64,000 bases of DNA. Origin: Pseudomonas triclosanedens (lineage in GTDB: Bacteria; Pseudomonadota; Gammaproteobacteria; Pseudomonadales; Pseudomonadaceae). The position numbers and the translations under genes were made by a program. Where the stretch lies: contig NZ_CP113432.1 of NCBI RefSeq assembly GCF_026686735.1, positions 5,011,001-5,075,000 on the forward strand, written 5' to 3'. This document shows positions 1-9,438 of the stretch, piece by piece (the stretch's first letter is position 1; each line of letters begins with the position of its first letter). The notes under the pieces were generated by a model. That model was not told the DNA's origin, did not search any database, and saw only the letters and a list, made by a program, of their open reading frames with translations.

Positions 1-819
1 GCCCTGCTGCTGGTTATTGCCGCCTGCCTCGCGCCGCTGCCAGGCACCTCCGCATGGGCAGCCACCGCTAGTCAGAGCTGCCCACTGCCCGACCAGAACC
101 CCGATGGGCCCCAAGCCCCGCGTCTGCTGAACCAGGCCTTGACCAGCGACCAGTCTCGTCACGAAGTGGACGCGATTCTCGGCGCACCGCCCTTCCGCAA
201 TAGCAACACAGTCACCCGCTGGCGGCTGACCGATCCCAAGGAAGCCAAGAGCAAGCCCCAGAACTCCAGCCAGGACCAGAGCCTGAAGGAATTCTTCGAT
301 GCGCTGGAACACTGGCAGGTTTTCAAGTCCCTCGCCCAGATCATCGAAGTGCTGCTATGGGGCACGCTGCTCAGTGTCATCGTGCTGCTGGTGTGGCGAT
401 ACCGTCAGTGGCTAGTGCTGTTCGCCGGCCGCATTGGCCTGCCGCAAAGTCCGCGACGAGAAGTGCCAAGCGTCCTGTTCGGCCTCGAACTCGCACCGCA
501 AAGCCTGCCCGACGACGTCGCCAGCGAGGCCGAGCGCCTGTGGGACGAACAGCCGCGCGCCGCGCTGGGGCTGCTTTACCGCGCCCTGCTGAGCCGGCTG
601 CTGCATGACTTCCGCATGCCGTTGCGCGACTCCACCACCGAGGGTGAAGTGCTGGCGCAAGTCGACGACCTCGACAACCCGCCGCTGGCCCGCTTTGCCC
701 ATGCGCTGACCCTGCAATGGCAGGCACTCGCCTACGGCCATCGACCGCCGCAGGAAGGTCTGAAGCAACGCCTGTGCGGTGAGTGGCGCAACCTGTTCGG
801 CAACGAGGTACGCGCATGA
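1..819 (+). CDS. DUF4129 domain protein (5' truncated by window)
   Basis: The frame is open from base 1, so the true start lies upstream. The first visible residues, LLLVIAACLAPLPGTSAWA, look like a signal peptide ending in an AWA cleavage site. A membrane segment follows near visible residues 115-140 (IIEVLLWGTLLSVIVLLVW), then a cytoplasmic C-terminal domain with the DUF4129 pattern (EAERLWDEQPRAALGLLYRA). An internal TTG at 139 is not a convincing start. The stop overlaps the next ATG (ATGA), so this is the upstream member of the MoxR operon. Function is unknown; DUF4129 proteins commonly accompany MoxR and DUF58 genes and may act on membrane or cell-wall proteins. Confidence 0.85.
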   Translation, partial: ALLLVIAACLAPLPGTSAWAATASQSCPLPDQNPDGPQAPRLLNQALTSDQSRHEVDAILGAPPFRNSNTVTRWRLTDPKEAKSKPQNSSQDQSLKEFFDALEHWQVFKSLAQIIEVLLWGTLLSVIVLLVWRYRQWLVLFAGRIGLPQSPRREVPSVLFGLELAPQSLPDDVASEAERLWDEQPRAALGLLYRALLSRLLHDFRMPLRDSTTEGEVLAQVDDLDNPPLARFAHALTLQWQALAYGHRPPQEGLKQRLCGEWRNLFGNEVRA

Positions 820-2075
820 AGCGTCCCTACGTTGCGCTGATCACCGCCGCCGTCCTGCTCATGCTGGGCGCAGTGGGCTACTACCTCTATACCCATCTCA
901 AACCGTACCCGGAGACCGTCGAACTCGGCCCGTCCCCGGAAGTTCGCGCCAACGCCTACCTGGCCGCGGAAACCTACCTGCGCGGGCGCGGCCTGAAGGT
1001 CAGCACCGCCAAGGGCCTGGAAGGGCTGGATCGGTTGCCGAGCGAAGGCCAGACCCTGATCCTGCTGGGCAGCCGCGAAAACCTCACACCGGCCCAGAGC
1101 AGCCGGCTGCTCGATTGGGCGTCCCGCGGCGGACGCCTGATAGTGACCGCCGAGCGGCTGTGGGACGAGGACCAGGGCAAGAGCGGCGACCTGCTGCTCG
1201 ACCGCCTGGGCGTCCAGCAATTCCTCACCGAAGACCTCGACAAGGACCAGGAAAAAGACGGCCCTCCGGCCAAGGACGCTGGCGCGGACGAAGCCAGCCA
1301 CACCGACACCGAGGAGCCGACAGAGCCTCTGGAAGAATCGTCTGGCAATGCCGAGGAAGACGATCCCTACCCGCTGCTGACCAAACTCTACCTGGAAAAC
1401 GAACGGGCACCGGCCTACATCGACTTCGACACCGACTACCACCTGTTCGACTCGAAGAACCTCGCCTACGCCTGGGCCAACAGCTCCGACTCCACCCACC
1501 TGCTGCAACTGCAGCATGGCAAGGGTCTGGTCACCGTGCTTACCGACAACTGGATCTGGCAGAACGACCAGCTCAGCGACTACGACAACGCCTGGCTGCT
1601 CTGGTACCTGACCCAGGACAGCGCCGTCACCCTGGTCTACCGCGCCGACGGTGAAAGCCTCGCCACCCTGCTTGGCCGCTACTTCCCCCACGCCCTGGTC
1701 GCCCTCGCCCTGCTCATTGCCCTGACGCTCTGGCGCCAGGGACTGCGCCAAGGCCCGCTGCAATCCAGTCCAGTCCCCGGACGCCGGCAACTGGAAGAAC
1801 ATCTGCGCGCCGGCGCCGACTTCGTTCTCCGCCAGCGTGGCCAGATCGCCCTGTTGCAAGGTCTGCAGCGCGACATCCTGCGCCGCGCACGGCAGCGCCA
1901 GCCCGGTTTCGAACGCCTGCCGGTCGCCGAACAATGGCAAACGCTCGGCCGCATGACGCGGCTGCCGGTCACCGCCATCAGCCAGGCCATGCGCCCCTAC
2001 TCGCAGCAACGCATGGCCATCGCCGAATTCACCCGCCAGGTCGCCAACCTGCAAAGCCTCAGGAATGCCCTATGA
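816..2075 (+). CDS. DUF4350 domain membrane protein
   Basis: The protein has 419 residues. The ATG at 816 was chosen because it overlaps the upstream stop as ATGA; a GTG at 783 lies inside the previous gene. It has an N-terminal membrane anchor (about residues 5-22), a large extracytoplasmic region of the DUF4350 type with an acidic linker (about 145-190), and a second membrane helix (about 288-306) followed by a basic cytoplasmic tail. It sits between DUF4129 and MoxR genes with overlapping ends, so the four products are likely made together. No enzyme motif is visible and the function is unknown. Confidence 0.85.
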   Translation: MKRPYVALITAAVLLMLGAVGYYLYTHLKPYPETVELGPSPEVRANAYLAAETYLRGRGLKVSTAKGLEGLDRLPSEGQTLILLGSRENLTPAQSSRLLDWASRGGRLIVTAERLWDEDQGKSGDLLLDRLGVQQFLTEDLDKDQEKDGPPAKDAGADEASHTDTEEPTEPLEESSGNAEEDDPYPLLTKLYLENERAPAYIDFDTDYHLFDSKNLAYAWANSSDSTHLLQLQHGKGLVTVLTDNWIWQNDQLSDYDNAWLLWYLTQDSAVTLVYRADGESLATLLGRYFPHALVALALLIALTLWRQGLRQGPLQSSPVPGRRQLEEHLRAGADFVLRQRGQIALLQGLQRDILRRARQRQPGFERLPVAEQWQTLGRMTRLPVTAISQAMRPYSQQRMAIAEFTRQVANLQSLRNAL

Positions 2076-3079
2076 GCGAACAGACACCTGATCAAGCCAG
2101 CCCGTCGTCTAACCCGGCCGCCCAGCGCCAACGCGCCAGTCAACTGGCCCAGGCGCTGCGCCATGAACTGCAGAAGGCCCTGATCGGCCAGCAGGGCGTG
2201 ATCGACGATGTATTGACCGCGCTGCTCGCCGGCGGCCATGTCCTCATCGAGGGCGTGCCGGGGCTGGGCAAAACCCTGCTCGTGCGTGCCCTCGCCCGCT
2301 GCTTCGACGGCGGCTTCGCACGCATCCAGTTCACCCCCGACCTGATGCCCAGCGACGTTACCGGCCACGCGGTCTATGACCTCGCCACCGAGCAGTTCAA
2401 GCTGCGCAAGGGGCCGGTGTTCACCAACCTGCTGCTGGCGGATGAAATCAACCGCGCCCCGGCCAAGACCCAGGCGGCACTGCTGGAAGTGATGCAGGAA
2501 CGCCAGGTCACGCTGGAAGGCCGCGCCCTGCCCGTGCCGCAACCATTCATGGTTCTGGCGACCCAGAACCCCATCGAACAGGAAGGCACCTACCCGCTGC
2601 CCGAGGCGGAGCTGGATCGCTTCATGCTCAAGCTGCGCATCGACTACCCCCAGGAAGCCGAGGAGCAGACCCTGGTGCGGCAGGTCACCCGCTCGGCGCG
2701 CAGCGACATGCTAGACGTCGCGCCGATCCGCGCGCTGCTCAAGGAAAAGGACGTGCTGGCGCTGCAGAGGATCGCGGCGGACCTGCCCATCGACGACCAG
2801 GTGCTGGACTACGCCGTGCGCATCGCCCGCACCACCCGCAACTGGCCGGGCCTGGCGCTGGGCGCGGGCCCGCGCGCGTCCATCGCCCTGGTGCGCTGCG
2901 CCCGCGCACGGGCACTGCTGCGCGGTGGAGACTTCGTAGTCCCCGATGACATCAAGGGCAGCGCCCTGGCAGTACTGCGTCATCGCGTGCGCCTGTCGCC
3001 GGAACTGGATATCGAGGGCCTGTCGGTCGACCAGGTACTGCAACAACTGCTCGATCAGGTACCGGCGCCGCGCGTATGA
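2072..3079 (+). CDS. MoxR-family AAA+ ATPase
   Basis: The protein has 335 residues. It shows Walker A GVPGLGKT (about 60-67), Walker B LLADEINRAP (about 118-127) and the MoxR signature ATQNPIEQEGTYPLPEAE (about 162-179), then a C-terminal lid domain. MoxR ATPases act as chaperone-like remodelers, usually with VWA or DUF58 partners. The ATG at 2072 overlaps the preceding stop (ATGA), and its own stop overlaps the DUF58 start, supporting one operon with coupled translation. The specific client is not known. Confidence 0.95.
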   Translation: MSEQTPDQASPSSNPAAQRQRASQLAQALRHELQKALIGQQGVIDDVLTALLAGGHVLIEGVPGLGKTLLVRALARCFDGGFARIQFTPDLMPSDVTGHAVYDLATEQFKLRKGPVFTNLLLADEINRAPAKTQAALLEVMQERQVTLEGRALPVPQPFMVLATQNPIEQEGTYPLPEAELDRFMLKLRIDYPQEAEEQTLVRQVTRSARSDMLDVAPIRALLKEKDVLALQRIAADLPIDDQVLDYAVRIARTTRNWPGLALGAGPRASIALVRCARARALLRGGDFVVPDDIKGSALAVLRHRVRLSPELDIEGLSVDQVLQQLLDQVPAPRV

Positions 3080-4407
3080 AGCCATCGCGCGCCCTTCTCG
3101 CGCTGCTCGGAACCCTGCTGGCCATCGCCATCGCGCTGGGCAGTGCAGACGCCCTGGGCTCTCCGGCCCCGGCACTGCTCGCGCGGCTATGGTGGGGAGC
3201 CTTGTGCGCCCTGCTCCTGCTGGCGCTGATCGATGCCTTGTGGCTGCGTCGCCTGCCTTCGCCGCGCCTGGAACGACAACTGAGCGGCAACCTGCCGCTG
3301 GGGCGCTGGAGTGAAGTTCGCCTGCAATTGCACCATAGCTACACGCAGGCGCAACGGATCACGGTATTCGATCACCTGCCCGCCGGCATGGAGTTCGAAC
3401 ACCTGCCACAGGTGGTGGAGCTGCGCCCCGGCGAGCAGACGGAACTGGGCTATCGCGTACGGCCGTTATCGCGCGGACACTTCGTCTTCCCGCGCTGCGA
3501 ACTGGAACTCGCAAGCCCGCTGCGCCTCTGGAAAGGGCGTCGCTACCTGGAGAAGCGCGACGAAACCCGCGTCTATCCCGATTTCGCGCGTATCTATGGC
3601 GCCGAGCTGATGGCCGTCGACCACTGGCTGAATCGCATAGGCGTGCGGGCCGGCCAGCGTCGCGGCCTCGGCCTGGAGTTCCATCAATTGCGCGAATTCC
3701 GCGATGGCGACACCTTGCGCCAGATCGACTGGAAGGCCACGGCGCGCAAGCGCACGCCAATCGCTCGCGAGTACCAGGACGAGCGCGACCAGCAGATTCT
3801 CTTCCTGCTCGACTGCGGCCGCCGCATGCGCAGTCACGATGGCGACCTGTCGCATTTCGACCATGCGCTCAATGCCAGCCTGCTCCTGGCCTATGTCGCC
3901 TTGCGCCAGGGCGACGCGGTGGGCCTGATGACCTTTGCCGGCAACCAGCAACGCCACCTGCCACCGGCCAAGGGCAGCGCACAGTTGAGCACGCTGCTCA
4001 ATGGCGTCTATGACCTCGATAGCAGCCAGCGGCCAGCGGATTACTCCGCTGCGGTCCAGGCGGTGCTCACACGCCAGCGGCGGCGGGCACTGGTGGTGAT
4101 CATCACCAACCTGCGCGACGAGGACGACGAAGACCTGGTGGCCGCGGTGAAACGCCTGGGCCGGCAACATCGCGTACTGGTAGCCAGCCTGCGCGAAGAG
4201 GTGCTCGACCGGCTGCGGCAGGCGCCAGTGGAAGGTTACGAGCAAGCGCTGGCCTATTGCGGCACGGTGGATTACCTGAACGCCCGCGCCGGGCTGCATG
4301 AAAAGCTCATCGCCCACGGCGTGCCCGTGCTGGATGCCCGGCCCAACCAGCTAGGGCCGGAACTGGTCAGCCGCTACCTGGGCTGGAAGAAAGCCGGGGC
4401 GCTGTAG
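3076..4407 (+). CDS. DUF58 domain protein
   Basis: The protein has 443 residues with two N-terminal membrane helices (about 7-25 and 36-55). A periplasmic beta-rich portion is followed by the DUF58 hallmark GLEFHQLREFRDGDTLRQID (about 197-216) and a VWA-like C-terminal region (ILFLLDCGRRM near 238). It is the likely partner of the MoxR ATPase, with which it overlaps by 4 bases (ATGA). This is the last gene of the operon; the next gene runs in the opposite direction. The molecular role is unproven. Confidence 0.93.
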   Translation: MKPSRALLALLGTLLAIAIALGSADALGSPAPALLARLWWGALCALLLLALIDALWLRRLPSPRLERQLSGNLPLGRWSEVRLQLHHSYTQAQRITVFDHLPAGMEFEHLPQVVELRPGEQTELGYRVRPLSRGHFVFPRCELELASPLRLWKGRRYLEKRDETRVYPDFARIYGAELMAVDHWLNRIGVRAGQRRGLGLEFHQLREFRDGDTLRQIDWKATARKRTPIAREYQDERDQQILFLLDCGRRMRSHDGDLSHFDHALNASLLLAYVALRQGDAVGLMTFAGNQQRHLPPAKGSAQLSTLLNGVYDLDSSQRPADYSAAVQAVLTRQRRRALVVIITNLRDEDDEDLVAAVKRLGRQHRVLVASLREEVLDRLRQAPVEGYEQALAYCGTVDYLNARAGLHEKLIAHGVPVLDARPNQLGPELVSRYLGWKKAGAL

Positions 4408-4478
4408 ATCGCACCTCCGCCGGAGCTCCTGTCCGTGGAACCCGACACCGTACAGGTCGGTTCAGCGCATCCCGCGGC

Positions 4479-4838
4479 TCAGACCGACTCCACCTGACGG
4501 CGAAAACTGAAATAACGGCGCAGCGCTTCGACCAGCTCGACGTACTCCGCCGGCGGCGCCACAAGGCTGAAGCCCGAGTCGAAATTGCCCGGGTTGACGT
4601 CTTCGCGGCACCATTGGCACGTCGCGGAGAATTCGATCAGTTGCAGCTTGCCGTCATGGCCGGGAATCTTCAGGCGCATGTCGAAGCGGCCGCCCACCAG
4701 CATCGGCAGTTGGCTGATCAGCAACAGCCCGTCCAGCGACACATTGCCCAGGTAGCCCATCGGTTTGTCGGTGATGCTGTTGAACACCTTCAGGTAGTAA
4801 GGCAGCTGATGGCGCTCGATATGTCGTTGATGACGCAT
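4479..4838 (-). CDS. PilZ domain protein
   Basis: The protein has 119 residues. It matches a single PilZ domain: an N-terminal arginine-rich stretch (MRHQRHIERHQLPYYLKV) and the NVSLDG motif (D/NxSxxG) near residues 32-37, followed by a six-stranded barrel pattern. PilZ domains bind cyclic di-GMP and control motility, exopolysaccharide or virulence. The window also contains a GGDEF protein that could make the ligand, but no physical link is implied. It converges with the DUF58 gene. Confidence 0.85.
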   Translation of the reverse strand: MRHQRHIERHQLPYYLKVFNSITDKPMGYLGNVSLDGLLLISQLPMLVGGRFDMRLKIPGHDGKLQLIEFSATCQWCREDVNPGNFDSGFSLVAPPAEYVELVEALRRYFSFRRQVESV

Positions 4839-4898
4839 AATGGCGTTTCGCTATGAAATATCGGCCAGTATGACGATGCCGCCCGCGCAGGGCCAGTC

Positions 4899-5321
4899 CT
4901 AACGACAACCTTCCGCCAGTCGCGCCTCAAGGGAGCGACGAGCGGCGTCGATCTGTGCATCGCTGTAATAGGTTCGTTCACCGTCACTGCCCTGCGTGAA
5001 ATACCGTCCACCGTGGCTGAGCGTGCTCAGATTGTGGCGCAGACGATCACACTGGGCATCCTGCGTGGCCTGTTGCTCGGCAGCTTTCTGCTGGGCGGCG
5101 GCCTGTTCGTCACGGCGTGCATCGTAGAACCGGCGGGTGCGCTCCTCACGCTCGCGGGTCGCGTCATCACGCTCGACGACCTGCGGCTTCACCTCGATGC
5201 GTTGCGCTCCCGGCGGTGGGGTTTCGCTGAAATGCACCTTTCCCTGTTCGTCGGTCCAGCGATAGATCTCGGCGGTCGCCAGCAGCGGGAAAAACCAGGC
5301 GCAGAGCCACAGGGCGCGCAT
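4899..5321 (-). CDS. Secreted DUF4124 domain protein
   Basis: The protein has 140 residues. I start at the ATG at 5321, preceded by a strong GGAGG about 7 bases upstream; a longer frame to 5489 adds non-conserved sequence. It has a signal peptide (MRALWLCAWFFPLLATA), then the DUF4124 motif EIYRWTDEQGKVHFSETPP (about 18-36). A charged, probably coiled-coil stretch (about 50-85) is followed by a C-terminal part with two cysteines. It is an envelope protein of unknown function; small DUF4124 proteins are common in Pseudomonas. Confidence 0.8.
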   Translation of the reverse strand: MRALWLCAWFFPLLATAEIYRWTDEQGKVHFSETPPPGAQRIEVKPQVVERDDATREREERTRRFYDARRDEQAAAQQKAAEQQATQDAQCDRLRHNLSTLSHGGRYFTQGSDGERTYYSDAQIDAARRSLEARLAEGCR

Positions 5322-5397
5322 TCCAACCTCCTCCGTGAAGTCACTCAATGAGAGTAGCCAGCGATCGGTGCGGCTCAAGCTCGCCACCGACCGGCGG

Positions 5398-5769
5398 TCA
5401 GGGCTGCGCAGAATAGCTGCGCGCGGTGTCGCCGGGCAGACGGCCGTTGAGGCGCAGCGTTTCCAGCCGCGCCTTGGCCCGGTAAGCATACTCGCTGGTC
5501 GGGTAGCGGGCGATGATGAACTGATAGGTCTGTGCGGCGTCGACGAAAAATTTCTGCCGCTCCAGACACTGCCCGCGCAACATCGATATTTCCGGCTGCA
5601 GCCAGGGGCGCGCGCGGCTCTTGCGCTCGGTTTCCGACAGTTCGAGCATCACCCGCTCGCAATCGCCGCTCTTGTACGAGCGATAGGCGTTGTTCAGGTG
5701 GTAATTCATCGACCAACTGGTGCAACCGGTAACACTCAGCACCAGCAGCACGATGGAAAGGGTTCGCAT
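5398..5769 (-). CDS. Small TPR-like lipoprotein
   Basis: The protein has 123 residues. There are two nearby ATGs; GGAGG lies 8 bases before the one at 5769, so that start is preferred. The N-terminus MRTLSIVLLVLSVTGC carries a lipobox (SVTGC), so the mature protein is probably membrane-anchored. The rest is helical with a TPR-like pattern (DAAQTYQFIIARYPTSEYAYRA reads as a BamD/YbgF-type repeat). No partner gene is evident; the function is unknown. Confidence 0.75.
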   Translation of the reverse strand: MRTLSIVLLVLSVTGCTSWSMNYHLNNAYRSYKSGDCERVMLELSETERKSRARPWLQPEISMLRGQCLERQKFFVDAAQTYQFIIARYPTSEYAYRAKARLETLRLNGRLPGDTARSYSAQP

Positions 5770-5867
5770 GGGCATATCCTCCGTTGGGAAGTGTATCGGC
5801 CCGTCTTGGCCGTACTGTAGCCCGCCCCTAGACTGACGGGACAATGCCCTGGCGCCTAGGAGATGTC

Positions 5868-6677
5868 ATGCGCTCAGCTTTCGCCCTGCCCTTCGCCGTG
5901 ATTCTCCCGCTGCTCGCCGCCTGCGCCCCGACCACGCCGCTGTTCGTCGCCCAGGTCACCACCGGCGAAGTCGCCGAATACAAGCAATTGAAGAACAAGC
6001 GCATGACCGCCGCGGTCGAGGAGGAAGGCGACCTGCTGACCTACAGCGCGCAGGCGATCCGTGACAACAAGAGCGCGGATGCCGAGAAGCTCTACCTCAC
6101 CGGCTACGACAATACCCGCTACGACCCGGAAGTCCGCGCCATCGCGCTGTACCAGATCGGCCTGATCTACATGAGCCGTTACAACGACCAGCGCGACGAC
6201 CAGAAAGCCCTGCAGTACTTCGAGCGCATCGACCGCGAGTTCCCCGGCACCCAGGCTGCTGCCCACGCAGACGCGCGAATCCTGATGATCCGCCAGCGCG
6301 CCAGGGAACCGGTGCAGAAGAACGCCCGCGAGCTGCTGGCCGACTGGAAGCCGCAGTACAACCTCGATCTGAACAAGACCAGCCTGGACCCGGACATGAC
6401 CCTGCTGTCGCGCCGTGCGGTGCTCAAGGACCGCGTCGACGAAGCCGCGCAACTCTATCTGCTGGGCGCCAACGACCAGGCAATCCCGCCGGACATCCGC
6501 GAGAAGGCGCTCTACCAGCTCGGCCTGATGTACATGGCGCCCGACAACCCGCACCCCGACCGCGAGAAGGCGATTGCCTACCTGCGCCGGCAACTGGCCG
6601 AGTTTCCCGACGGCGAGCTCGCCGGCAAGGCTGCGCGCCATCTCGACCAGGCACTGAACCAGATCACCCCGCGCTGA
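5868..6677 (+). CDS. Tetratricopeptide/Sel1-like repeat lipoprotein
   Basis: The protein has 269 residues, starting at the ATG at 5868 behind AGGAG. The signal peptide ends in a lipobox (LLAAC, cysteine near residue 18). The mature part holds two related helical blocks: AEKLYLTGYDNTRYDPEVRA with ALYQIGLIYMS, and AAQLYLLGANDQAIPPDIRE with ALYQLGLMYMA. These look like an internal duplication of a Sel1/TPR unit. It is divergent from the neighbouring small lipoprotein gene. It is probably an envelope scaffold; the partner is unknown. Confidence 0.75.
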   Translation: MRSAFALPFAVILPLLAACAPTTPLFVAQVTTGEVAEYKQLKNKRMTAAVEEEGDLLTYSAQAIRDNKSADAEKLYLTGYDNTRYDPEVRAIALYQIGLIYMSRYNDQRDDQKALQYFERIDREFPGTQAAAHADARILMIRQRAREPVQKNARELLADWKPQYNLDLNKTSLDPDMTLLSRRAVLKDRVDEAAQLYLLGANDQAIPPDIREKALYQLGLMYMAPDNPHPDREKAIAYLRRQLAEFPDGELAGKAARHLDQALNQITPR

Positions 6678-6777
6678 CGCCTCCTCGCGCGGGTGAAGCA
6701 GCCCGTGCCTGACCCAGATCAAGCGGCACTGTCTACGCTTGGTCTGCAATGGCCGCAGCCCGCGCGAGGAATCCGAC

Positions 6778-7686
6778 ATGAAATTGCAGCACCTGCTCGT
6801 CGTCATCGACCCCAGCCGAAAAGACCAGCCCGCGCTCACCCGCGCCCGCTGGATCGCCGAACGCAGCGGTGCCCGGCTGGAGCTGCTCGCCTGCGAGTTC
6901 AACCCGGCGCTGGACAACGCCCTGCTGCTGGCCCAGAGCGACCTCGAGCAGGGCCGGCAGAACCTGCTCGACGAACGCATGGCCTGGCTGGAAAACCTCG
7001 CCGCGCCGCTGCGCGCTGCGGGTATCGAGGTGAAATGCCAGGTTCGCTGGGGCAAGCCTGCGCACCGGCAGATCGTCCTGCACTGCGAACAGAGCCAGCC
7101 CGACCTGGTGCTCAAGTCCGCCCACCACCACAGCCTGCTCAAACGCCTGTTCCTGACCAACACCGACTGGCAGTTGATCCGCCACTGCCCGCGGCCTCTG
7201 TGGCTGGTCCAGCACGGCCAGTGGCGGGGGCGGCGCCTTTGCGCGGCGCTCGACCCACTGCACGCCAGCGACAAGCCGGCCGCGCTGGATCACCGCCTGA
7301 TCGTCGCAGCCCGCGAACTGGAACAGCGCCTGATGATGCAGGCCGACTACCTGCATGCCTACGTCGCACTGCCGCATACCCTGGCGTTCAATGCCGAACT
7401 GCTGGCCGACTACGACAACTATGTGCTGCGCACCGAAGCGCACCACCGCGAAGCCTTCTCCGCGCTGCTCGCGCAGTACCCCGACATCGACCGCTCGCGT
7501 ACTCACCTGGGCCAGGGCTTCGCCGAGGAAGTTATCCCCGGTTACGTACACGACAACGACATCGACCTGCTGCTGATGGGCGCGGTCGCCCGTGGCCAGT
7601 TCGACAACGCGCTGATCGGCCAGACCGCCGAGCGGGTGTTCGAAGAAGTGGAATGCGACCTGCTGGTGATCAGACCTGTCACCTGA
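6778..7686 (+). CDS. Tandem universal stress protein (UspE-like)
   Basis: The protein has 302 residues. I start at the ATG at 6778 (MKLQHLLVVIDPS), where the first Usp strand begins. Two Usp domains of about 145 residues lie in tandem, the second ending in the Usp C-terminal strand DLLVIRPVT. This is the length of UspE-type double-domain proteins. Usp proteins are cytoplasmic and are induced by starvation, anaerobiosis or redox stress. It lies just upstream of pyruvate kinase, as I recall for P. aeruginosa. A second tandem Usp gene is at 56470-57336. Confidence 0.88.
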   Translation: MKLQHLLVVIDPSRKDQPALTRARWIAERSGARLELLACEFNPALDNALLLAQSDLEQGRQNLLDERMAWLENLAAPLRAAGIEVKCQVRWGKPAHRQIVLHCEQSQPDLVLKSAHHHSLLKRLFLTNTDWQLIRHCPRPLWLVQHGQWRGRRLCAALDPLHASDKPAALDHRLIVAARELEQRLMMQADYLHAYVALPHTLAFNAELLADYDNYVLRTEAHHREAFSALLAQYPDIDRSRTHLGQGFAEEVIPGYVHDNDIDLLLMGAVARGQFDNALIGQTAERVFEEVECDLLVIRPVT

Positions 7687-7756
7687 AACAGAGTAAGATG
7701 GCGGCCTGGCTGCCACCTCCGGTGGGGCCTGTCCGCCGCTTTCCTAGGAGTCCCGC

Positions 7757-9208
7757 ATGTCTCTTCGCCGCACCAAGATCGTCGCCACCCTCGGCCCTGC
7801 CAGTAACTCCCCCGAAGTCCTGGAGCAACTGATCGTCGCCGGGATCGACGTCGCCCGCCTGAACTTCTCCCACGGTACTCCCGATGAACACCGCGCCCGC
7901 GCCAGGCTGGTCCGTGACCTGGCCGCCAAGCACGGCCGCTTCGTCGCCCTGCTCGGCGACCTGCAAGGGCCGAAGATCCGCATCGCCAAGTTCGCCAACA
8001 AGCGTATCGAACTGTCGGTCGGCGACACCTTCCGCTTCTCCATCAGCCACCCGCGCGACGCCGGCACCCAGGAAGTCGTCGGTATCGACTACCCGGACCT
8101 GGTGAAGGACTGCGGCATCGGCGACGAACTGCTGCTGGACGATGGCCGCGTGGTCATGGTGGTGAAAGAGGTCAAGGCCGACGAACTGGTCTGCGAAGTG
8201 CTGATCGGCGGCCCGCTGTCCGACCACAAGGGCATCAACCGTCGCGGCGGCGGCCTGACCGCCCCGGCCCTGACCGACAAGGACAAGGCCGACATCAAGC
8301 TGGCCGCGAGCATGGACCTCGACTATGTCGCCGTGTCCTTCCCGCGTGACGCCAAGGACATGGAATACGCCCGCAGCCTGCTGACCGAAGCCGGCGGCAC
8401 CGCCTGGCTGGTGGCCAAGATCGAACGCGCCGAAGCCGTGGCCGACGACGAAGCCCTGGACGGCCTGATTCGCGCCAGCGACGCCGTAATGGTGGCCCGT
8501 GGCGACCTCGGTGTGGAAATCGGCGATGCCGAACTGGTGGGCATCCAGAAGAAGATCATTCTGCACGCGCGCCGCTACAACAAGGCAGTGATCACCGCGA
8601 CCCAGATGATGGAGTCGATGATCCACAACCCGATGCCGACCCGCGCGGAAGTCTCCGACGTGGCCAACGCCGTGCTAGACTATACCGACGCCGTGATGCT
8701 GTCGGCCGAGAGCGCCGCCGGCGAATACCCGGTCGAGGCGGTCAAGGCAATGGCACGCATCTGCGCTGGCGCCGAGAAACACCCGACCACCAAGAAATCC
8801 AGCCACCGCCTCGGCCATACCTTCGAGCGCTGTGACGAGAGCATCGCCCTGGCGGCGATGTATACCGCCAACCACTTCCCGGGCATCAAGGCGATCATCT
8901 GCCTGACCGAAAGTGGCTTCACCCCGCTGATCATGTCGCGCATCCGCTCTTCGGTGCCGATCTTCGCCTACTCCCCGCACCGCGCAACCCAGGCCCGCGT
9001 GGCCCTGTTCCGTGGCGTTGAGACCATTCCGTTCGACGCCGCCGCGCTGCCGCCGGAAAAGGTCAGCCAGGAAGCCGTCGATGCGCTGCTGCAGCGTGGC
9101 GTGGTGACCAAGGGTGACTGGGTGATCCTGACCAAGGGCGACAGCTATACCACCCAGGGCGGCACCAACACCATGAAAGTGCTGCACGTGGGCGACCTGC
9201 TGGTCTGA
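7757..9208 (+). CDS. pykA: Pyruvate kinase
   Basis: The protein has 483 residues, full length for a bacterial pyruvate kinase, and converts phosphoenolpyruvate and ADP to pyruvate and ATP at the end of glycolysis or the Entner-Doudoroff pathway. Visible motifs are RRTKIVATLGPAS at the N-terminus, LNFSHGT, the catalytic-lysine strand AKIERAEAV, and the magnesium-binding signature MVARGDLGVEIGDAEL, then TQMMESMI. An AGGAG lies upstream of the ATG at 7757 and a strong terminator follows. The symbol pykA is given from similarity and synteny; a pykF paralogue could exist elsewhere. Confidence 0.95.
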   Translation: MSLRRTKIVATLGPASNSPEVLEQLIVAGIDVARLNFSHGTPDEHRARARLVRDLAAKHGRFVALLGDLQGPKIRIAKFANKRIELSVGDTFRFSISHPRDAGTQEVVGIDYPDLVKDCGIGDELLLDDGRVVMVVKEVKADELVCEVLIGGPLSDHKGINRRGGGLTAPALTDKDKADIKLAASMDLDYVAVSFPRDAKDMEYARSLLTEAGGTAWLVAKIERAEAVADDEALDGLIRASDAVMVARGDLGVEIGDAELVGIQKKIILHARRYNKAVITATQMMESMIHNPMPTRAEVSDVANAVLDYTDAVMLSAESAAGEYPVEAVKAMARICAGAEKHPTTKKSSHRLGHTFERCDESIALAAMYTANHFPGIKAIICLTESGFTPLIMSRIRSSVPIFAYSPHRATQARVALFRGVETIPFDAAALPPEKVSQEAVDALLQRGVVTKGDWVILTKGDSYTTQGGTNTMKVLHVGDLLV

Positions 9209-9223
9209 TCCTGCCGTACAAGC

Positions 9224-9251
9224 AAAAAGGCCGCCCTCGGGCGGCCTTTTT
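9224..9251 (+). terminator. Rho-independent terminator after pykA
   Basis: A perfect GC-rich stem (GGCCGCCC...GGGCGGCC) flanked by AAAAA and TTTTT lies 15 bases past the pykA stop. The flanking A and T runs would let it work in either direction. Confidence 0.9.
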
Positions 9252-9325
9252 CATGGGGTTGCTCAAAGGGCAACCAATACGCGCAACGCCACGCGCCACA
9301 AGGGCTCGGCGCCTTGACCCCAAGC

Positions 9326-9360
9326 TTATCCACAACACCTTCCACATCTTATGTGGGCAA
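9326..9360 (+). repeat. DnaA-box-containing repeat, copy 1
   Basis: This copy has TTATCCACA (the consensus DnaA box) at 9326-9334 and TGTGGGCAA at 9352-9360, with a small inverted repeat CCACAT-CTT-ATGTGG between and overlapping them. The same arrangement recurs at 9439-9473 with identical 26-base spacing between the two motifs. It lies in a 415-base gene-free stretch between pykA and the enoyl-CoA hydratase gene. Confidence 0.6.
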
Positions 9361-9438
9361 CCTCAGGGCAGCCGCTCAAATACCGCTCAATTAGCCGTAA
9401 GCCACGGCTGGCGCGGCTTTGCCGGGTTGCCCCAGAGC